Assembly (NCBI RefSeq): GCF_000308515.1
Contig: NZ_BAFV01000124.1
Location: 1-64,000, forward strand
DNA: 64,000 bases
From: Nocardia carnea NBRC 14403
GTDB taxonomy: Bacteria > Actinomycetota > Actinomycetes > Mycobacteriales > Mycobacteriaceae
Direction: 5' to 3'
Shown here piece after piece: positions 35,677-44,313 of the stretch. A program made the translations under genes and the position numbers. The notes beneath the pieces are model-generated. The model was given only the letters and a program-made list of their open reading frames with translations. It searched no databases and was not told the DNA's origin. Every line of letters starts with the position of its first letter. Position 1 is the stretch's first letter.

Positions 35677-36488
35677 CCGCCACCGCGACTCCGCCCGCCG
35701 GTTTTCGCCGCCGCCCGCTGATGGCACTCGGGAAGGCCGAATATCTGCAGTTCCGCCGGAACAAGACGCTGGTCTACACGGCAACCGTCTTCCCGATCGG
35801 GCTGCCGCTGGCTCTCTACTTCATCGCCCGCAGGGATGCGGAACCCACCGCAGCGATGGCGGCGACAGCGTTCGAGATGTTCGCTCTGCTGGCGCTGCTG
35901 TTCATGCAGTACTACTCGGTGCTGTCCATGGTGACGACCCGCCGCGGCGAGGGTGTCCTGAAACGGCTACGGACAGGTGAGGCCGCCGACTGGCAGATCC
36001 AGACCGCACCGGGCGTTCCCGGTGCCGTGGTGACACTGTTCTGTACGGTCGTCATCGCCGCGGTGATCTACGGTACCGGCGCACCCGCACCGGTGAATCC
36101 GTTCGCGATCGTCCTCGCACTGGTGGGCGGGATCGTCCTGTTCACGCTGCTCGCGCTGGCCACCAGTGCCGTGACGAAGAACGCCGAGGCGGCCCAGATC
36201 ACCTCGCTGCCGGTGATGACGGTCGCGATGCTCGGTCTCGGCTCGATCCGCGGGATACTGCCGGACCGGCTGGCCGACCTCGCCGATTGGACTCCGTTCG
36301 CTGCCGTATCCGATCTGGTGTTCCTCGGTGCCGCGGGCCGGACGGCCATCGGTTCCGCCGACGATCCGGCACTCGACTTCGCGGGTACCTTCACCGCACT
36401 CGGTCGGCCGTTTGCGACACTGGCGATATGGACGGTCCTGGCGCTCGTGCTGACTCGCCGGAGTTTCCGCTGGGACGACCGGGGGTGA
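35673..36488 (+). CDS. ABC-2 type exporter permease
   Basis: A 271-residue membrane protein with about six helices of the ABC-2 family, including the typical RGEGVLKRLR segment after the second helix. It overlaps the ATPase gene by four bases (ATGA) and the kinase gene by four (GTGA). With the ATPase it should form an exporter for an amphipathic drug or lipid. Confidence 0.9.
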   Translation: MTATATPPAGFRRRPLMALGKAEYLQFRRNKTLVYTATVFPIGLPLALYFIARRDAEPTAAMAATAFEMFALLALLFMQYYSVLSMVTTRRGEGVLKRLRTGEAADWQIQTAPGVPGAVVTLFCTVVIAAVIYGTGAPAPVNPFAIVLALVGGIVLFTLLALATSAVTKNAEAAQITSLPVMTVAMLGLGSIRGILPDRLADLADWTPFAAVSDLVFLGAAGRTAIGSADDPALDFAGTFTALGRPFATLAIWTVLALVLTRRSFRWDDRG

Positions 36489-37648
36489 ACCGGGTGGCCG
36501 CATGGTGGCGCGCGCTGCCGGGTCCGGCCAAGTTCAGGCTGTACATGCGGCTGTCGCTACAAGGGTCGATTCTGGGGATCGTCCTGGCGATAGTCGTCGT
36601 CGCGCCGCAACCGTTGCCGGCGGCCGGTATCGCGGTCGCCGGTATCGCGGCGGCCGCGGCGATCGAGGCACGCCCCGAATTCGCCACGTGGGCAACGGCC
36701 GCCACACGACAGTGGATGTTCCGCACAGCGACAGCGGTGCTGGCAGCGGTGTGGGCGATCTATGCTCTGGTGCCTGCGCCGGATGCGGCCGAGACGGCAC
36801 CCCTGGCGGGCACCAGGGCGGTATGCCTCGTCACCGTGTTCCTGGCAGCCTTCGCTGTGATCCCGTACTTCCGGTACCGATGGTTGATCCTGGCGGCACT
36901 GGCCTTCGCCACCGGTGCGGCGTTGCGTTCCGGTACGAGTGTGCGCCCGGACCTCGCCTTCGTTGCCTCGGTCGGCGCGATGACCTTTCTCGGTGGGGCT
37001 TTCGTCCTCGGCACGATGCTGATCAGCATATGGGGGATCCGGATGGTCGACGAGCTGGAGCGGACGAAGGATATCGAGGCCGAACTGCAGTTGGCGCAGG
37101 AGCGCTTGCGGTTCGCCCGTGATCTGCACGATGTCGTCGGCCGCGGATTTTCCGCGATCGCCGTGAAAAGCGAATTGGCGGTAGCGCTGTCGAAGGCCGG
37201 CGAAACCGGCCGGGCGGCCGGCGAAATGGACAGTGTGCGATCCCTGGCCGTCGAATCGATGGGGCAGATGCGGGCGTTGGTGCGCGGTTACCGGGATATC
37301 GACCTGCGCGAGGAGGTGGCGGGTGCGCGGTCGCTGTTGTCCGCGGTGGAGTGTGCACTCGTCGTCGAAGGCGATCCCGCTGCCGTTCCCGCGCGATACC
37401 ACGAGGTCGCCGCGTGGGTGGTGCGCGAGGGTACGACGAATATCGTCGAGCATTCCGCCGCCACCTCGGCGACGCTGACTCTCGGTACGGCGGGAATATC
37501 GCTGCGTAACAACCGGCCACACGCCACGCTGGGCGAACGGTCGGGGTTGCGTGGCCTGGCCGAACGGCTCGACCTGGTCGGTGCGACTCTGGATGCCGGT
37601 CCGATAGCCGGCGAGTTCGTTCTCGAAATCCACTGGGAGAAAAAGTGA
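36485..37648 (+). CDS. Sensor histidine kinase, DesK/NarX (HisKA_3) type
   Basis: A 387-residue membrane sensor. About five or six helices occupy residues 20-185. The HisKA_3 dimerisation helix carries phospho-acceptor His215 in FARDLHDVVGRG, and the ATP-binding domain shows REGTTNIVEHS and GLRGLAERL. It has little extracellular sequence, so it probably senses the membrane or compounds within it, like the LnrJ/YfiJ sensors that control linearmycin-type exporters. The GTG start overlaps the permease stop. Confidence 0.9.
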   Translation: MNRVAAWWRALPGPAKFRLYMRLSLQGSILGIVLAIVVVAPQPLPAAGIAVAGIAAAAAIEARPEFATWATAATRQWMFRTATAVLAAVWAIYALVPAPDAAETAPLAGTRAVCLVTVFLAAFAVIPYFRYRWLILAALAFATGAALRSGTSVRPDLAFVASVGAMTFLGGAFVLGTMLISIWGIRMVDELERTKDIEAELQLAQERLRFARDLHDVVGRGFSAIAVKSELAVALSKAGETGRAAGEMDSVRSLAVESMGQMRALVRGYRDIDLREEVAGARSLLSAVECALVVEGDPAAVPARYHEVAAWVVREGTTNIVEHSAATSATLTLGTAGISLRNNRPHATLGERSGLRGLAERLDLVGATLDAGPIAGEFVLEIHWEKK

Positions 37649-38265
37649 TCCCTGTTTTCCTGGCCGACGATGAAACGCTGATCCGCGCGGCGCTGGCGAC
37701 GATGCTCGACCTGGAGGCCGATCTCGAGGTCGTCGGGCACGTCGGCTCCGGCGCTGAACTCATCGCTGCGTGGCGGCAGCGCTCCGAGAAGGGGGATCCG
37801 GTCGGGGTGGCGGTCATCGATCTGCAGATGCCCGGTTTGGACGGGATCGCGACCGCCGGGGAGCTGCAGCGCCTCACTCCGGGCGCGGGCACGGTGATCG
37901 TCACCAGCCACGGCCGGCCCGGATATCTCAAGCGGGCACTGGCCGGCGGCGTGCGTGGTTTCCTGCCCAAGACTACTTCGGCGGGCACCCTCGCGGAGGT
38001 TATCCGTACCGTCCACGGCGGCGGCCGATACGTGGACCCGGAATTGGCCGCGGAAGCCATCAGCGCCGGCGATACGGTCCTCACCGCGCGTGAGGCGGAT
38101 GTTCTCGAATATGCCGCCGACGGTGCCTCCGTCGACGAAATCGCCCGCCGTGCGCACTTGTCGCCGGGGACCACCCGCAATTATCTGTCCGCGGCGATGG
38201 CCAAACTCGGTGTGTCCAATCGCTACGAAGCGGCGTTGAAGGCCCGTGAGAAGGGCTGGATCTGA
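37645..38265 (+). CDS. NarL/LuxR-family response regulator
   Basis: A 206-residue two-domain regulator. The receiver domain has the acidic pocket near residues 8-9, the phosphorylated Asp59 (VAVIDLQMPGLDG), the conserved Ser/Thr (VTS) and Lys (FLPKTT). The LuxR-type helix-turn-helix occupies about residues 140-190 (LTAREADVLEYAADGASVDEIARR). The GTG overlaps the kinase stop, so kinase and regulator are made together and probably switch on the exporter operon itself. Confidence 0.93.
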   Translation: MIPVFLADDETLIRAALATMLDLEADLEVVGHVGSGAELIAAWRQRSEKGDPVGVAVIDLQMPGLDGIATAGELQRLTPGAGTVIVTSHGRPGYLKRALAGGVRGFLPKTTSAGTLAEVIRTVHGGGRYVDPELAAEAISAGDTVLTAREADVLEYAADGASVDEIARRAHLSPGTTRNYLSAAMAKLGVSNRYEAALKAREKGWI

Positions 38266-38307
38266 GCCGATTTCTTGCCCCTTCGTCGATCCCTCCTTAT
38301 ATTGAAG

Positions 38308-38327
38308 ATAATTATGCACATAGTTAT
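38308..38327. promoter_or_regulatory. Near-perfect palindrome upstream of the alcohol dehydrogenase operon
   Basis: ATAATTATG-CA-CATAGTTAT: nine-base arms matching at eight positions, in an AT-rich island 40 bases before the dehydrogenase start. Its core AATTATGCACATAGTT matches the palindrome at 43132-43147 at 12 of 16 positions, all differences being transitions. Confidence 0.65.
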
Positions 38328-38366
38328 GCGGCTGTGGGGCGGACCACGGGGAATCGGGAGACGGGT

Positions 38367-39311
38367 ATGCGGGCATGGCAGTTCGAACGTGTGGGAACTC
38401 CACTCGTGCTCCGGGAGGTACCGGCGCCGCGGCCGGCGGCAGGGGAGGTGCTGATCGAGATCAAGGCGGCCGGGCTCTGTCATACCGATGTCGGGATCCT
38501 GCACGAGCCGAAGTGGACCGAGCGGATCGGACCATTCCCGCTGACACTCGGGCACGAGGTAGCCGGGGTGATCACCGAGGTCGGTGCCGGAGTCGAGGGA
38601 TATGGGCCCGGTGACCGGGTGGGTGTATTCGCCGCCGGGCGGACCCGGCCCGGACAGGGACGCGACGGCGGATACTCCTTCCAGTGCACCGCGCTACCCG
38701 AAGACCTGGTGCCGATACCTGAGGGAGTCGGGTTCGAACAGGCCGCACTCGGCACCGACGCCGGCTGCGCGGCCTACCACGCCCTGGTTCGCCGGGGCGG
38801 CGTGCGCGCGGGTGACAAGGTCGGGATCATCGGCCTCGGCGGGCTCGGCCAGGTGGCGGCCCGGGTCGCGGCGGTGAAAGGGGCCACCGTATTCGTCGCG
38901 GAGAAGAAGCAATCCCTGTGGCCGCTGGCGAAAGAGCTCGGTGCGCAGGCGGTATCCGGCGATATCGCCGAGTTCGCCGGGGAGAACCTCGACCTGATCG
39001 TCGATTTCGCCGGGTTCGGCACCACCACGGCCGCCGCCATCGAGACCGTGCGCGAGTTCGGCACCGTCGTGCAGGTCGGGATGGGTGAACTGACCGCCGA
39101 GATATCGACCGGTACCTTGATTTTCAAGCAGATCACGCTCATCGGGTCGCGCGGTGGTTCGGTGGCCGATATCGCGGCCGTCTACGACCTGGTCGCCGCG
39201 GGGGAGTTGAAACCGCAGGTCGTGCCGATCACCTTCGACGAGATCCCCGCGGGCCTGGAACGGCTGCGCCGGGGCGAGGTCGACGGCCGGCTGGTGGCCG
39301 TCTATGACTGA
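38367..39311 (+). CDS. Zinc-dependent alcohol dehydrogenase (MDR superfamily)
   Basis: A 314-residue medium-chain dehydrogenase. Catalytic zinc ligands Cys38 (GLCHTD) and His63-Glu64 (GHEVAG) are present, and the NAD(P)-binding GLGGLG follows near residue 168. The four-cysteine structural zinc loop is missing, so it belongs to a single-zinc branch and is shorter than classical ADH (about 340-350). It would oxidise an alcohol to an aldehyde or ketone. The ATG has a GGGAG site; the stop overlaps the following SDR by eight bases. Confidence 0.9.
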   Translation: MRAWQFERVGTPLVLREVPAPRPAAGEVLIEIKAAGLCHTDVGILHEPKWTERIGPFPLTLGHEVAGVITEVGAGVEGYGPGDRVGVFAAGRTRPGQGRDGGYSFQCTALPEDLVPIPEGVGFEQAALGTDAGCAAYHALVRRGGVRAGDKVGIIGLGGLGQVAARVAAVKGATVFVAEKKQSLWPLAKELGAQAVSGDIAEFAGENLDLIVDFAGFGTTTAAAIETVREFGTVVQVGMGELTAEISTGTLIFKQITLIGSRGGSVADIAAVYDLVAAGELKPQVVPITFDEIPAGLERLRRGEVDGRLVAVYD

Positions 39312-40080
39312 GCCGGTCGCGATCGTCACCGGCGGTGCGAGCGGAATCGGTGCGGCCTGCGCCGAACGTTTGTCCGCCGACGGGTTCCGTGTCCTGATCG
39401 CCGATGTGCAGGAGAGGCAGGGCCGGGCGCTCGCGCGCCGGCTGGGTGGTGAGTTCGTGCCCACCGATGTGACCCGGGAGGCCGATATCGAGGCACTGGT
39501 GGACCGGGCCGGGGCTCCGGATGTGTTCTTCGCCAACGCCGGGATCTTCGGTGCGCTCGGGCCTATCGAGCAGACCGATACGGCGGAGGCGGACCGGACG
39601 ATCGCCGTCAACCTGCGCGGTACCCTGCTGTGCCTCAAGCACGCGGTCCGGGTGATGCGGCCACGCCGGCGCGGTTCGATCATCGTCACCGCCAGCCCGG
39701 GTGGAGTCGTCGGCGGTGTGGGGCCGCACGTCTACAGCGCGACCAAAGCCGGTGTGGCCGGTCTGGTGCGAGCGGTCGCCGCCGAGGTGCGCGACTACGG
39801 GATCCGGGTCAATTCCGTGGTCCCGGGCGCGATCGTCTCCCCGATGACCGCTGGCGTCCTCGCCGGTGACCCGGCCGATCTCGCCGCGGCAACGCAGGCG
39901 ATGACGCCCAGTCCGCTGGTCGGCCGTCCGGGCGCGCCCGCGGATGTGGCCGGGGCAGTGTCGTTCCTGGCCGGTGCGGACTCCGCATTCATCACCGGTA
40001 CGGAGCTGTTCGCGGACGCCGGGTACACCCACGCCCCGGGCCCGGCGAGCTTCGCGAAGGGGAAGTTCGCCGGGCCCTGA
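39304..40080 (+). CDS. Short-chain dehydrogenase/reductase
   Basis: A 258-residue classical SDR with the coenzyme loop TGGASGIG (9-16), the NAG motif (FANAGIFG) and the catalytic Tyr-x3-Lys (VYSATKAG, about 145). The active-site Ser is in TASPGG. The gene overlaps the alcohol dehydrogenase by eight bases, so the two are co-translated, and it is convergent with the thiolase gene. It probably oxidises a secondary alcohol in the same pathway. Confidence 0.92.
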   Translation: MTEPVAIVTGGASGIGAACAERLSADGFRVLIADVQERQGRALARRLGGEFVPTDVTREADIEALVDRAGAPDVFFANAGIFGALGPIEQTDTAEADRTIAVNLRGTLLCLKHAVRVMRPRRRGSIIVTASPGGVVGGVGPHVYSATKAGVAGLVRAVAAEVRDYGIRVNSVVPGAIVSPMTAGVLAGDPADLAAATQAMTPSPLVGRPGAPADVAGAVSFLAGADSAFITGTELFADAGYTHAPGPASFAKGKFAGP

Positions 40081-40089
40081 GCCCGGAGG

Positions 40090-41286
40090 TCAGCTGTCCC
40101 GGCTGAAAACGAACGCGGTCGACTTGGCCAGTCCGTTGGATACGGTGACCAGCGCCCGCGATGCCTCGGGCACTTGGCGTTCCCCGCCCCGGCCGGTCAC
40201 CTGCAGCACTGCTTCGGCGAGGTGTGTCATCCCGTGCAGACGGCCCTCGCCGAGCGCGCCGCCGCCGGTGTTGACCGGCAGCTTCCCGGTGAGAGTCGTA
40301 TGCCCGTCCCGCGCGAACGGTACGGCTTCACCGCGGCCGGTGAAACCCATCCCCTCGAGCCAGGTGTAGACGAAAACGCTGAATCCGTCGTACAGCTGGG
40401 CATTGTCGATATCGGAGGGCCCGAGTCCGCTGGTGCGCCACAGTGTCCGGGCGATCTGCCCGGCGCCCTCGACGAGATCTTCGAGGGTCATCACCGCACC
40501 TGTCGGCGCGGTGTGGGTGCCGGCGGCGAATCCGGTGAGCAGGGCCGGCGGCTGCCGCAGATCCCGCGCACGTTCTGTCGAGGTCAGCAGGAGCGCGACC
40601 GCGCCGTCGACGGGAATATCGCAGTCCAGGATGGACATCGGGTCGGCGATCATCCGGGCGTTCAGATAATCCTCGGCCGACAGGGTGGTACCCCGCCAGT
40701 ACGCACGGGGGTTCTTCTGTGCGTTGTCGCGGTTGGCGACCAGGTACGGCGCCAGGTCCGCTCGGGTGAATCCGTTCAGGTCGAGGTAGCGGCGCAGCAC
40801 GGTCGCGGCCCAGGCCGGTGGGTTGCTGAAGCCGAAGGGCGCCTGGAACTGATCGGGCCCGGCGGCGATCGTGCTGTCGTAGTTGACGTATTTCCCCTTG
40901 GGCACATGCAGCGACCGGTAGACCAGCGCATGTGTGCACACGCCGGAGTGGATCGCCATCGCGGCATCCATCACGCTCTGCGTCACCATGCCGTTGGTGG
41001 ACCCGGTCCAGGTGATCCGGGGTGTGATCCCCAGCAGTTGCGGCAGGTGATACGGCGTGACGACATCGATTCCCTCGCCGGTACCCTTCGTTCCGCCGTA
41101 GCGCGGCATGGACGGCGAGGTCGCGACACCGTCCACATCCGAGCGTTCCAGGCCGGCATCGGCGAGCGCGCGATCACACGCTTCCACCGTCAGCGCCGCC
41201 AGGGTGCGCGGCAGGCGCCGCCCGAGCTCGCTGTACCCGACGCCCGCGACGGCGACCTTGTCCCGCAGTTCCCACATATCTCTCAC
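40090..41286 (-). CDS. Thiolase-fold (SCP2/Ltp-type) protein without the nucleophilic cysteine
   Basis: A 398-residue thiolase-superfamily protein of the lipid-transfer-protein branch. The N-terminal half opens with VAVAGVGYSELG. Where thiolases carry the reactive cysteine this protein reads WTGSTNGM (about 93-100), with no Cys. The C-terminal half has the conserved NTGGGALGEGRLHGM block. Related Ltp2 proteins, together with a DUF35 partner, act as retro-aldolases in steroid side-chain breakdown; the DUF35 gene here overlaps it (GTGA), which supports such a complex. Exact reaction and substrate are unknown. Confidence 0.87.
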   Translation of the reverse strand: MRDMWELRDKVAVAGVGYSELGRRLPRTLAALTVEACDRALADAGLERSDVDGVATSPSMPRYGGTKGTGEGIDVVTPYHLPQLLGITPRITWTGSTNGMVTQSVMDAAMAIHSGVCTHALVYRSLHVPKGKYVNYDSTIAAGPDQFQAPFGFSNPPAWAATVLRRYLDLNGFTRADLAPYLVANRDNAQKNPRAYWRGTTLSAEDYLNARMIADPMSILDCDIPVDGAVALLLTSTERARDLRQPPALLTGFAAGTHTAPTGAVMTLEDLVEGAGQIARTLWRTSGLGPSDIDNAQLYDGFSVFVYTWLEGMGFTGRGEAVPFARDGHTTLTGKLPVNTGGGALGEGRLHGMTHLAEAVLQVTGRGGERQVPEASRALVTVSNGLAKSTAFVFSRDS

Positions 41287-41705
41287 GCTCCCGCCGGCCG
41301 GAACTGCGGTAGGACGCAGACCTCGGAGATCTTCTCGAAACTCACTTCGACCTCGGCGCCGATCCGCACCTCGGCCGGGTCGATGCCGAACAGGTTGGCC
41401 ACCATCAGCAACCTGGGCTGTTCCACCAGTTCCACGACGACGACCACGAGCGGCACCAGCGTCGCGAAACCGGGGCCGGGGGGATCTTCCAGAACGGTGT
41501 AGCTGTGCACTGTTCCGCGGCCGGAGACCGGCTCGTAGCGGAGATCCTCGCTACCGCAGCCGGGACACGTCAGGCTCGGGGCGTGGTTGAACCGGGAACA
41601 CCGGGCACACCGCTGAATACTGAGTGTCCGCGCGCGGAGGCTGTCCCAGAAGCCCTCGGTCATATCGTCGGGGAAAGGCACCGGGCGGGTGCTTGCTGTT
41701 GTCAT
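41283..41705 (-). CDS. DUF35 OB-fold protein with rubredoxin-like zinc ribbon
   Basis: A 140-residue ChsH2/DUF35-type protein. The N-terminal zinc ribbon uses Cys33, Cys36, Cys47 and Cys50; an OB-fold follows (VHSYTVLEDPPGPGF). These proteins bind acyl-CoA and stabilise partner enzymes of the thiolase/aldolase or MaoC-like hydratase kind. It lies between the GntR gene (one-base gap) and the Cys-less thiolase gene (overlapping), forming a three-gene operon. Confidence 0.9.
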   Translation of the reverse strand: MTTASTRPVPFPDDMTEGFWDSLRARTLSIQRCARCSRFNHAPSLTCPGCGSEDLRYEPVSGRGTVHSYTVLEDPPGPGFATLVPLVVVVVELVEQPRLLMVANLFGIDPAEVRIGAEVEVSFEKISEVCVLPQFRPAGA

Positions 41706-41706
41706 C

Positions 41707-42438
41707 TCACATCTTCCAGGTCACGGTCGCCGCCAGCGCCTCGGCGTAGTTCTTCTTGGTGTAGTCGGCCAGCGCCTGCATATGTGTGGTCATCAGTTCC
41801 TCGGCGCGGCCCGGATCGCGATCGGAGATCGCAGTGGCGATGGAGGTATGGATCTCGACGGTCAGCTTGCGCTGCCGGGCCGGGTATTCGACGCCGACCG
41901 CGGCGCCGTCGAGAATGTCGAACAGCGCGATGAAAAGCGAAGCGAAGACGAGGTTCCCCGAACCCTGGGCCACGGTGGTGTGGAAGCGCCGGGTCTGGCT
42001 GAGGAATCCCGTGTGGTCGTTCAGGTTGTCCTGTTCGAGTGCGATGATCTCGGACAGCGTCGCGATATCCGTCTCGTCCATCCGCTCGGCGGCGAGCCGG
42101 GCCATATGGGGTTCGAGCGCGGCGCGGGTCTCGATCACCGTCTGGAACGGGGCCTGCTGGAACTGCAGGAGCAAGCTCAGCGAGGTGGCCAGTGCGGAGC
42201 TGTCGGGCTGCTGCAGAATCGGGCCGCCGCTGGGGCCGGGCTTGAGTGTGATGACGCCCTGGAGTTCGAGGAACCGCAGGGATTCGCGCAGCGTCCCGCG
42301 GCCGACATCGTAGGCCTCCAGCATGGCTTTCTCCGGAGGGAGGCGATCCCCGACCCGGTTACCCCGGCGGTTGATGTCGTCGACGATGCGCTGTGCCACG
42401 AGCAGCGCAGTCTTCTTCGGTCGTTCGGTAGCGGTCAT
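41707..42438 (-). CDS. FadR/GntR family transcriptional regulator
   Basis: A 243-residue GntR protein: N-terminal winged helix (about 10-75, GDRLPPEKAMLEAYDVGRGTL) and C-terminal FCD ligand domain with the helical segment ETRAALEPHMARLAAERM. Such proteins respond to acyl-CoAs or organic acids. The ATG at 42438 has GGGGAGA upstream; the longer frame is less likely. First gene of the DUF35/thiolase operon, divergent from the SnoaL-like gene. The intergenic ATTCA-N5-ATTCA direct repeat (42487-42501) is a candidate operator. Confidence 0.9.
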   Translation of the reverse strand: MTATERPKKTALLVAQRIVDDINRRGNRVGDRLPPEKAMLEAYDVGRGTLRESLRFLELQGVITLKPGPSGGPILQQPDSSALATSLSLLLQFQQAPFQTVIETRAALEPHMARLAAERMDETDIATLSEIIALEQDNLNDHTGFLSQTRRFHTTVAQGSGNLVFASLFIALFDILDGAAVGVEYPARQRKLTVEIHTSIATAISDRDPGRAEELMTTHMQALADYTKKNYAEALAATVTWKM

Positions 42439-42569
42439 CTGTTCTCCCCTGACGTGGCGGTTGTGCTTACTGTGCCCACACCTTACATTCAATGCTATTC
42501 ATGTGCAGAGATTAGCGCTCGAGGTTCGTGGTGCGTCAATGGCGGCCGGATGAGCATGAGGAGGCGGTC

Positions 42570-43040
42570 ATGAGTGGCAGTGAACTGGCCGAACTGCGCG
42601 AAAATGTGCGCAGGCTGCAGGCGGCCGAAGCTGCCCGCGACCACGTGCATACCTACGCGCGAACGCTCGACGAACCGGACCCCGAGACCGTGACGGCACT
42701 GTTCGCACCCGACGCCGCGCTCACCACTCCGTCACGGACTGTCAGGGGAGCCGCGGAGATCCGGAATTTCTTCGAAACGGCCTTTGCTGCCGATCCGTCG
42801 GTGAAGCGCCATTTCGTTGCCAATGTGCGCACCGCCTGGCTCGGCGATTCTCGGGTGCGTGTGCAATCCCAGTTCTTCTTCACCGGAAGCGGGACCGGGC
42901 GTTCGATTATCGGCTGGGGTGGTTACGACGATGTTGTGGATGTCGGCGGCGACCGGCCGTGCTTCGCAGAGAAAAGTGTGACGGTCGAGGTGAGTACCGA
43001 TCTGGCGAACGGATGGGCGGGTGGCGTCCCGGGGCGCTGA
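42570..43040 (+). CDS. SnoaL-like/NTF2-fold protein
   Basis: A 156-residue protein with a cone-shaped NTF2-like fold (SnoaL_4 type), recognisable from the first helix with HVHTYARTLDEPDPETVTALFAPDAAL and a later RHFVANVRTAW strand. Relatives are small isomerases, dehydratases or ring-hydroxylase beta-subunit-like proteins. The ATG has AGGAGG upstream. It diverges from the GntR operon. Its catalytic residues cannot be assigned; it may be an isomerase or hydratase in the island's pathway. Confidence 0.82.
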   Translation: MSGSELAELRENVRRLQAAEAARDHVHTYARTLDEPDPETVTALFAPDAALTTPSRTVRGAAEIRNFFETAFAADPSVKRHFVANVRTAWLGDSRVRVQSQFFFTGSGTGRSIIGWGGYDDVVDVGGDRPCFAEKSVTVEVSTDLANGWAGGVPGR

Positions 43041-43126
43041 CATTCCGAAGTCGCCGGCATGGCGCCGCCCGGAAAAGGCCTGTGTCGCTCGCTGTCCGGT
43101 GGGTCGGCCGAGATTTACCAATTTCC

Positions 43127-43155
43127 TTCATAACCATGCGCATGGTTGCTATGGT
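43127..43155 (+). promoter_or_regulatory. Promoter with perfect 16-bp palindrome upstream of the LLM/MFS operon
   Basis: AACCATGC-GCATGGTT (43132-43147) is a perfect palindrome. It fills the 17-base space between a weak -35 (TTCATA, 43127-43132) and a -10 (TATGGT, 43150-43155), an ideal site for a repressor. It resembles the palindrome at 38308-38327. Confidence 0.7.
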
Positions 43156-43281
43156 CATCCTAGATCTGCCGAGCTGGGCGGACCCGAGGGGGCGAGGAAG
43201 AGAGCAGGCCGGATTCATCACCGGCGGCCGGGGCGGTGATCGCGAAAACCTTTGCCGCCCTTCTATCGAACGGAGTGCGAC

Positions 43282-44313
43282 GTGAAGCTGGCCCTACGCT
43301 ATGACATGCGGGCGCCCGATATCGGAGTGAGCAGTCCCGAGCAGTACACCGCGGCGCTAGAACACGCTGCCTGGGCGGACGACCTCGGATTCGACACGGT
43401 GTATCTCGCCGAACATCACGGCGCCGACGACGGCTACTGTGCGGCGCCGATGATCCTGGGCTCGGCGATACTCGGCCGGACCCGCCGGCTGCGGGTACAC
43501 CTGTCCGCGCTCGTCGCCGTGCTGCACCACCCGCTGCGGCTGGCCGAAGACCTCGCGGGGCTGGACCTGGTCGGTGGCGGGCGGCTCGAGGTCACGCTCG
43601 GTCTCGGCTACCGCGACGGCGAATACCGCATGTTCGGTGTCGACCGCCGCCGGCGCGTGCAGCGACTCGAGGAAATCGTCGAGGTGCTGCGGCAGGCCTG
43701 GACCGGTGAGGAATTCGAATTCCGTGGCGAACGGGTACTGGTCCGGCCCCGGCCCGCGCGTCCCGCGGGCCCGGAACTCTATATCGGCGGGTCGGCCGAG
43801 GCCTCGGCGCTCCGTGCGGCCCGGATCGGTGACGGGTACCGCCCGGCCGGTGCCGAAAAGGACCGGCTGTACGAAATCTATGCCACCGAGCGCAGACGTC
43901 TCGGTAAACCGGTGCCCCCGCGCGGCCCGGTGAGCGGCCCGCTGTTCCTGTTCGTCTCCGATGATCCGGCACGCGACTGGGAAATCGTCGCACCCCATGT
44001 GCTGTACACGACGAACGCCAACGCGACCTGGGCCCGGGAGCGCGTCGTGGGCACCACGGCCTACCGTCCCGCCGCGGGATTGGCCGACCTGCAGGCGGAC
44101 CCGAACATTCGCGTGGTCACGCCCGAGGAATGCGTAGCGCTCTGCGAGAAGCTGGGCCCGGACGCGGAACTGGTGTTCCAGCCGCTGATGGGCGGGCTCC
44201 CGCTGGAAGCGGGGTGGCGCAGTCTGCGCCTGTTCGAAACCGAGGTGCTGCCCCGGCTCGTCACGCTGGGATATCGCCCGGCAGCCCCGGAACGCACCGG
44301 AGAGGCGGCGTGA
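43282..44313 (+). CDS. LLM-class flavin-dependent oxidoreductase
   Basis: A 343-residue luciferase-like monooxygenase with a TIM-barrel start (MKLALRYDMR), the segment YLAEHHGADDGYC, and later GRLEVTLGLGYRDGEYRMFG. Members use FMNH2 or F420 to oxidise a substrate; this one lacks an adjacent reductase. The GTG at 43282 has CGGAG upstream. Its stop overlaps the MFS gene (TGATG), so the pair is translationally coupled. Confidence 0.88.
   Translation: MKLALRYDMRAPDIGVSSPEQYTAALEHAAWADDLGFDTVYLAEHHGADDGYCAAPMILGSAILGRTRRLRVHLSALVAVLHHPLRLAEDLAGLDLVGGGRLEVTLGLGYRDGEYRMFGVDRRRRVQRLEEIVEVLRQAWTGEEFEFRGERVLVRPRPARPAGPELYIGGSAEASALRAARIGDGYRPAGAEKDRLYEIYATERRRLGKPVPPRGPVSGPLFLFVSDDPARDWEIVAPHVLYTTNANATWARERVVGTTAYRPAAGLADLQADPNIRVVTPEECVALCEKLGPDAELVFQPLMGGLPLEAGWRSLRLFETEVLPRLVTLGYRPAAPERTGEAA

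Noticed and set aside
42487..42501. Fourth copy of the island palindrome at the GntR promoter
   Set aside because: The AT-rich words here form an ATTCA direct repeat and do not fit AAnnAT-N4-ATnnTT, so it was not counted as a member of that set.
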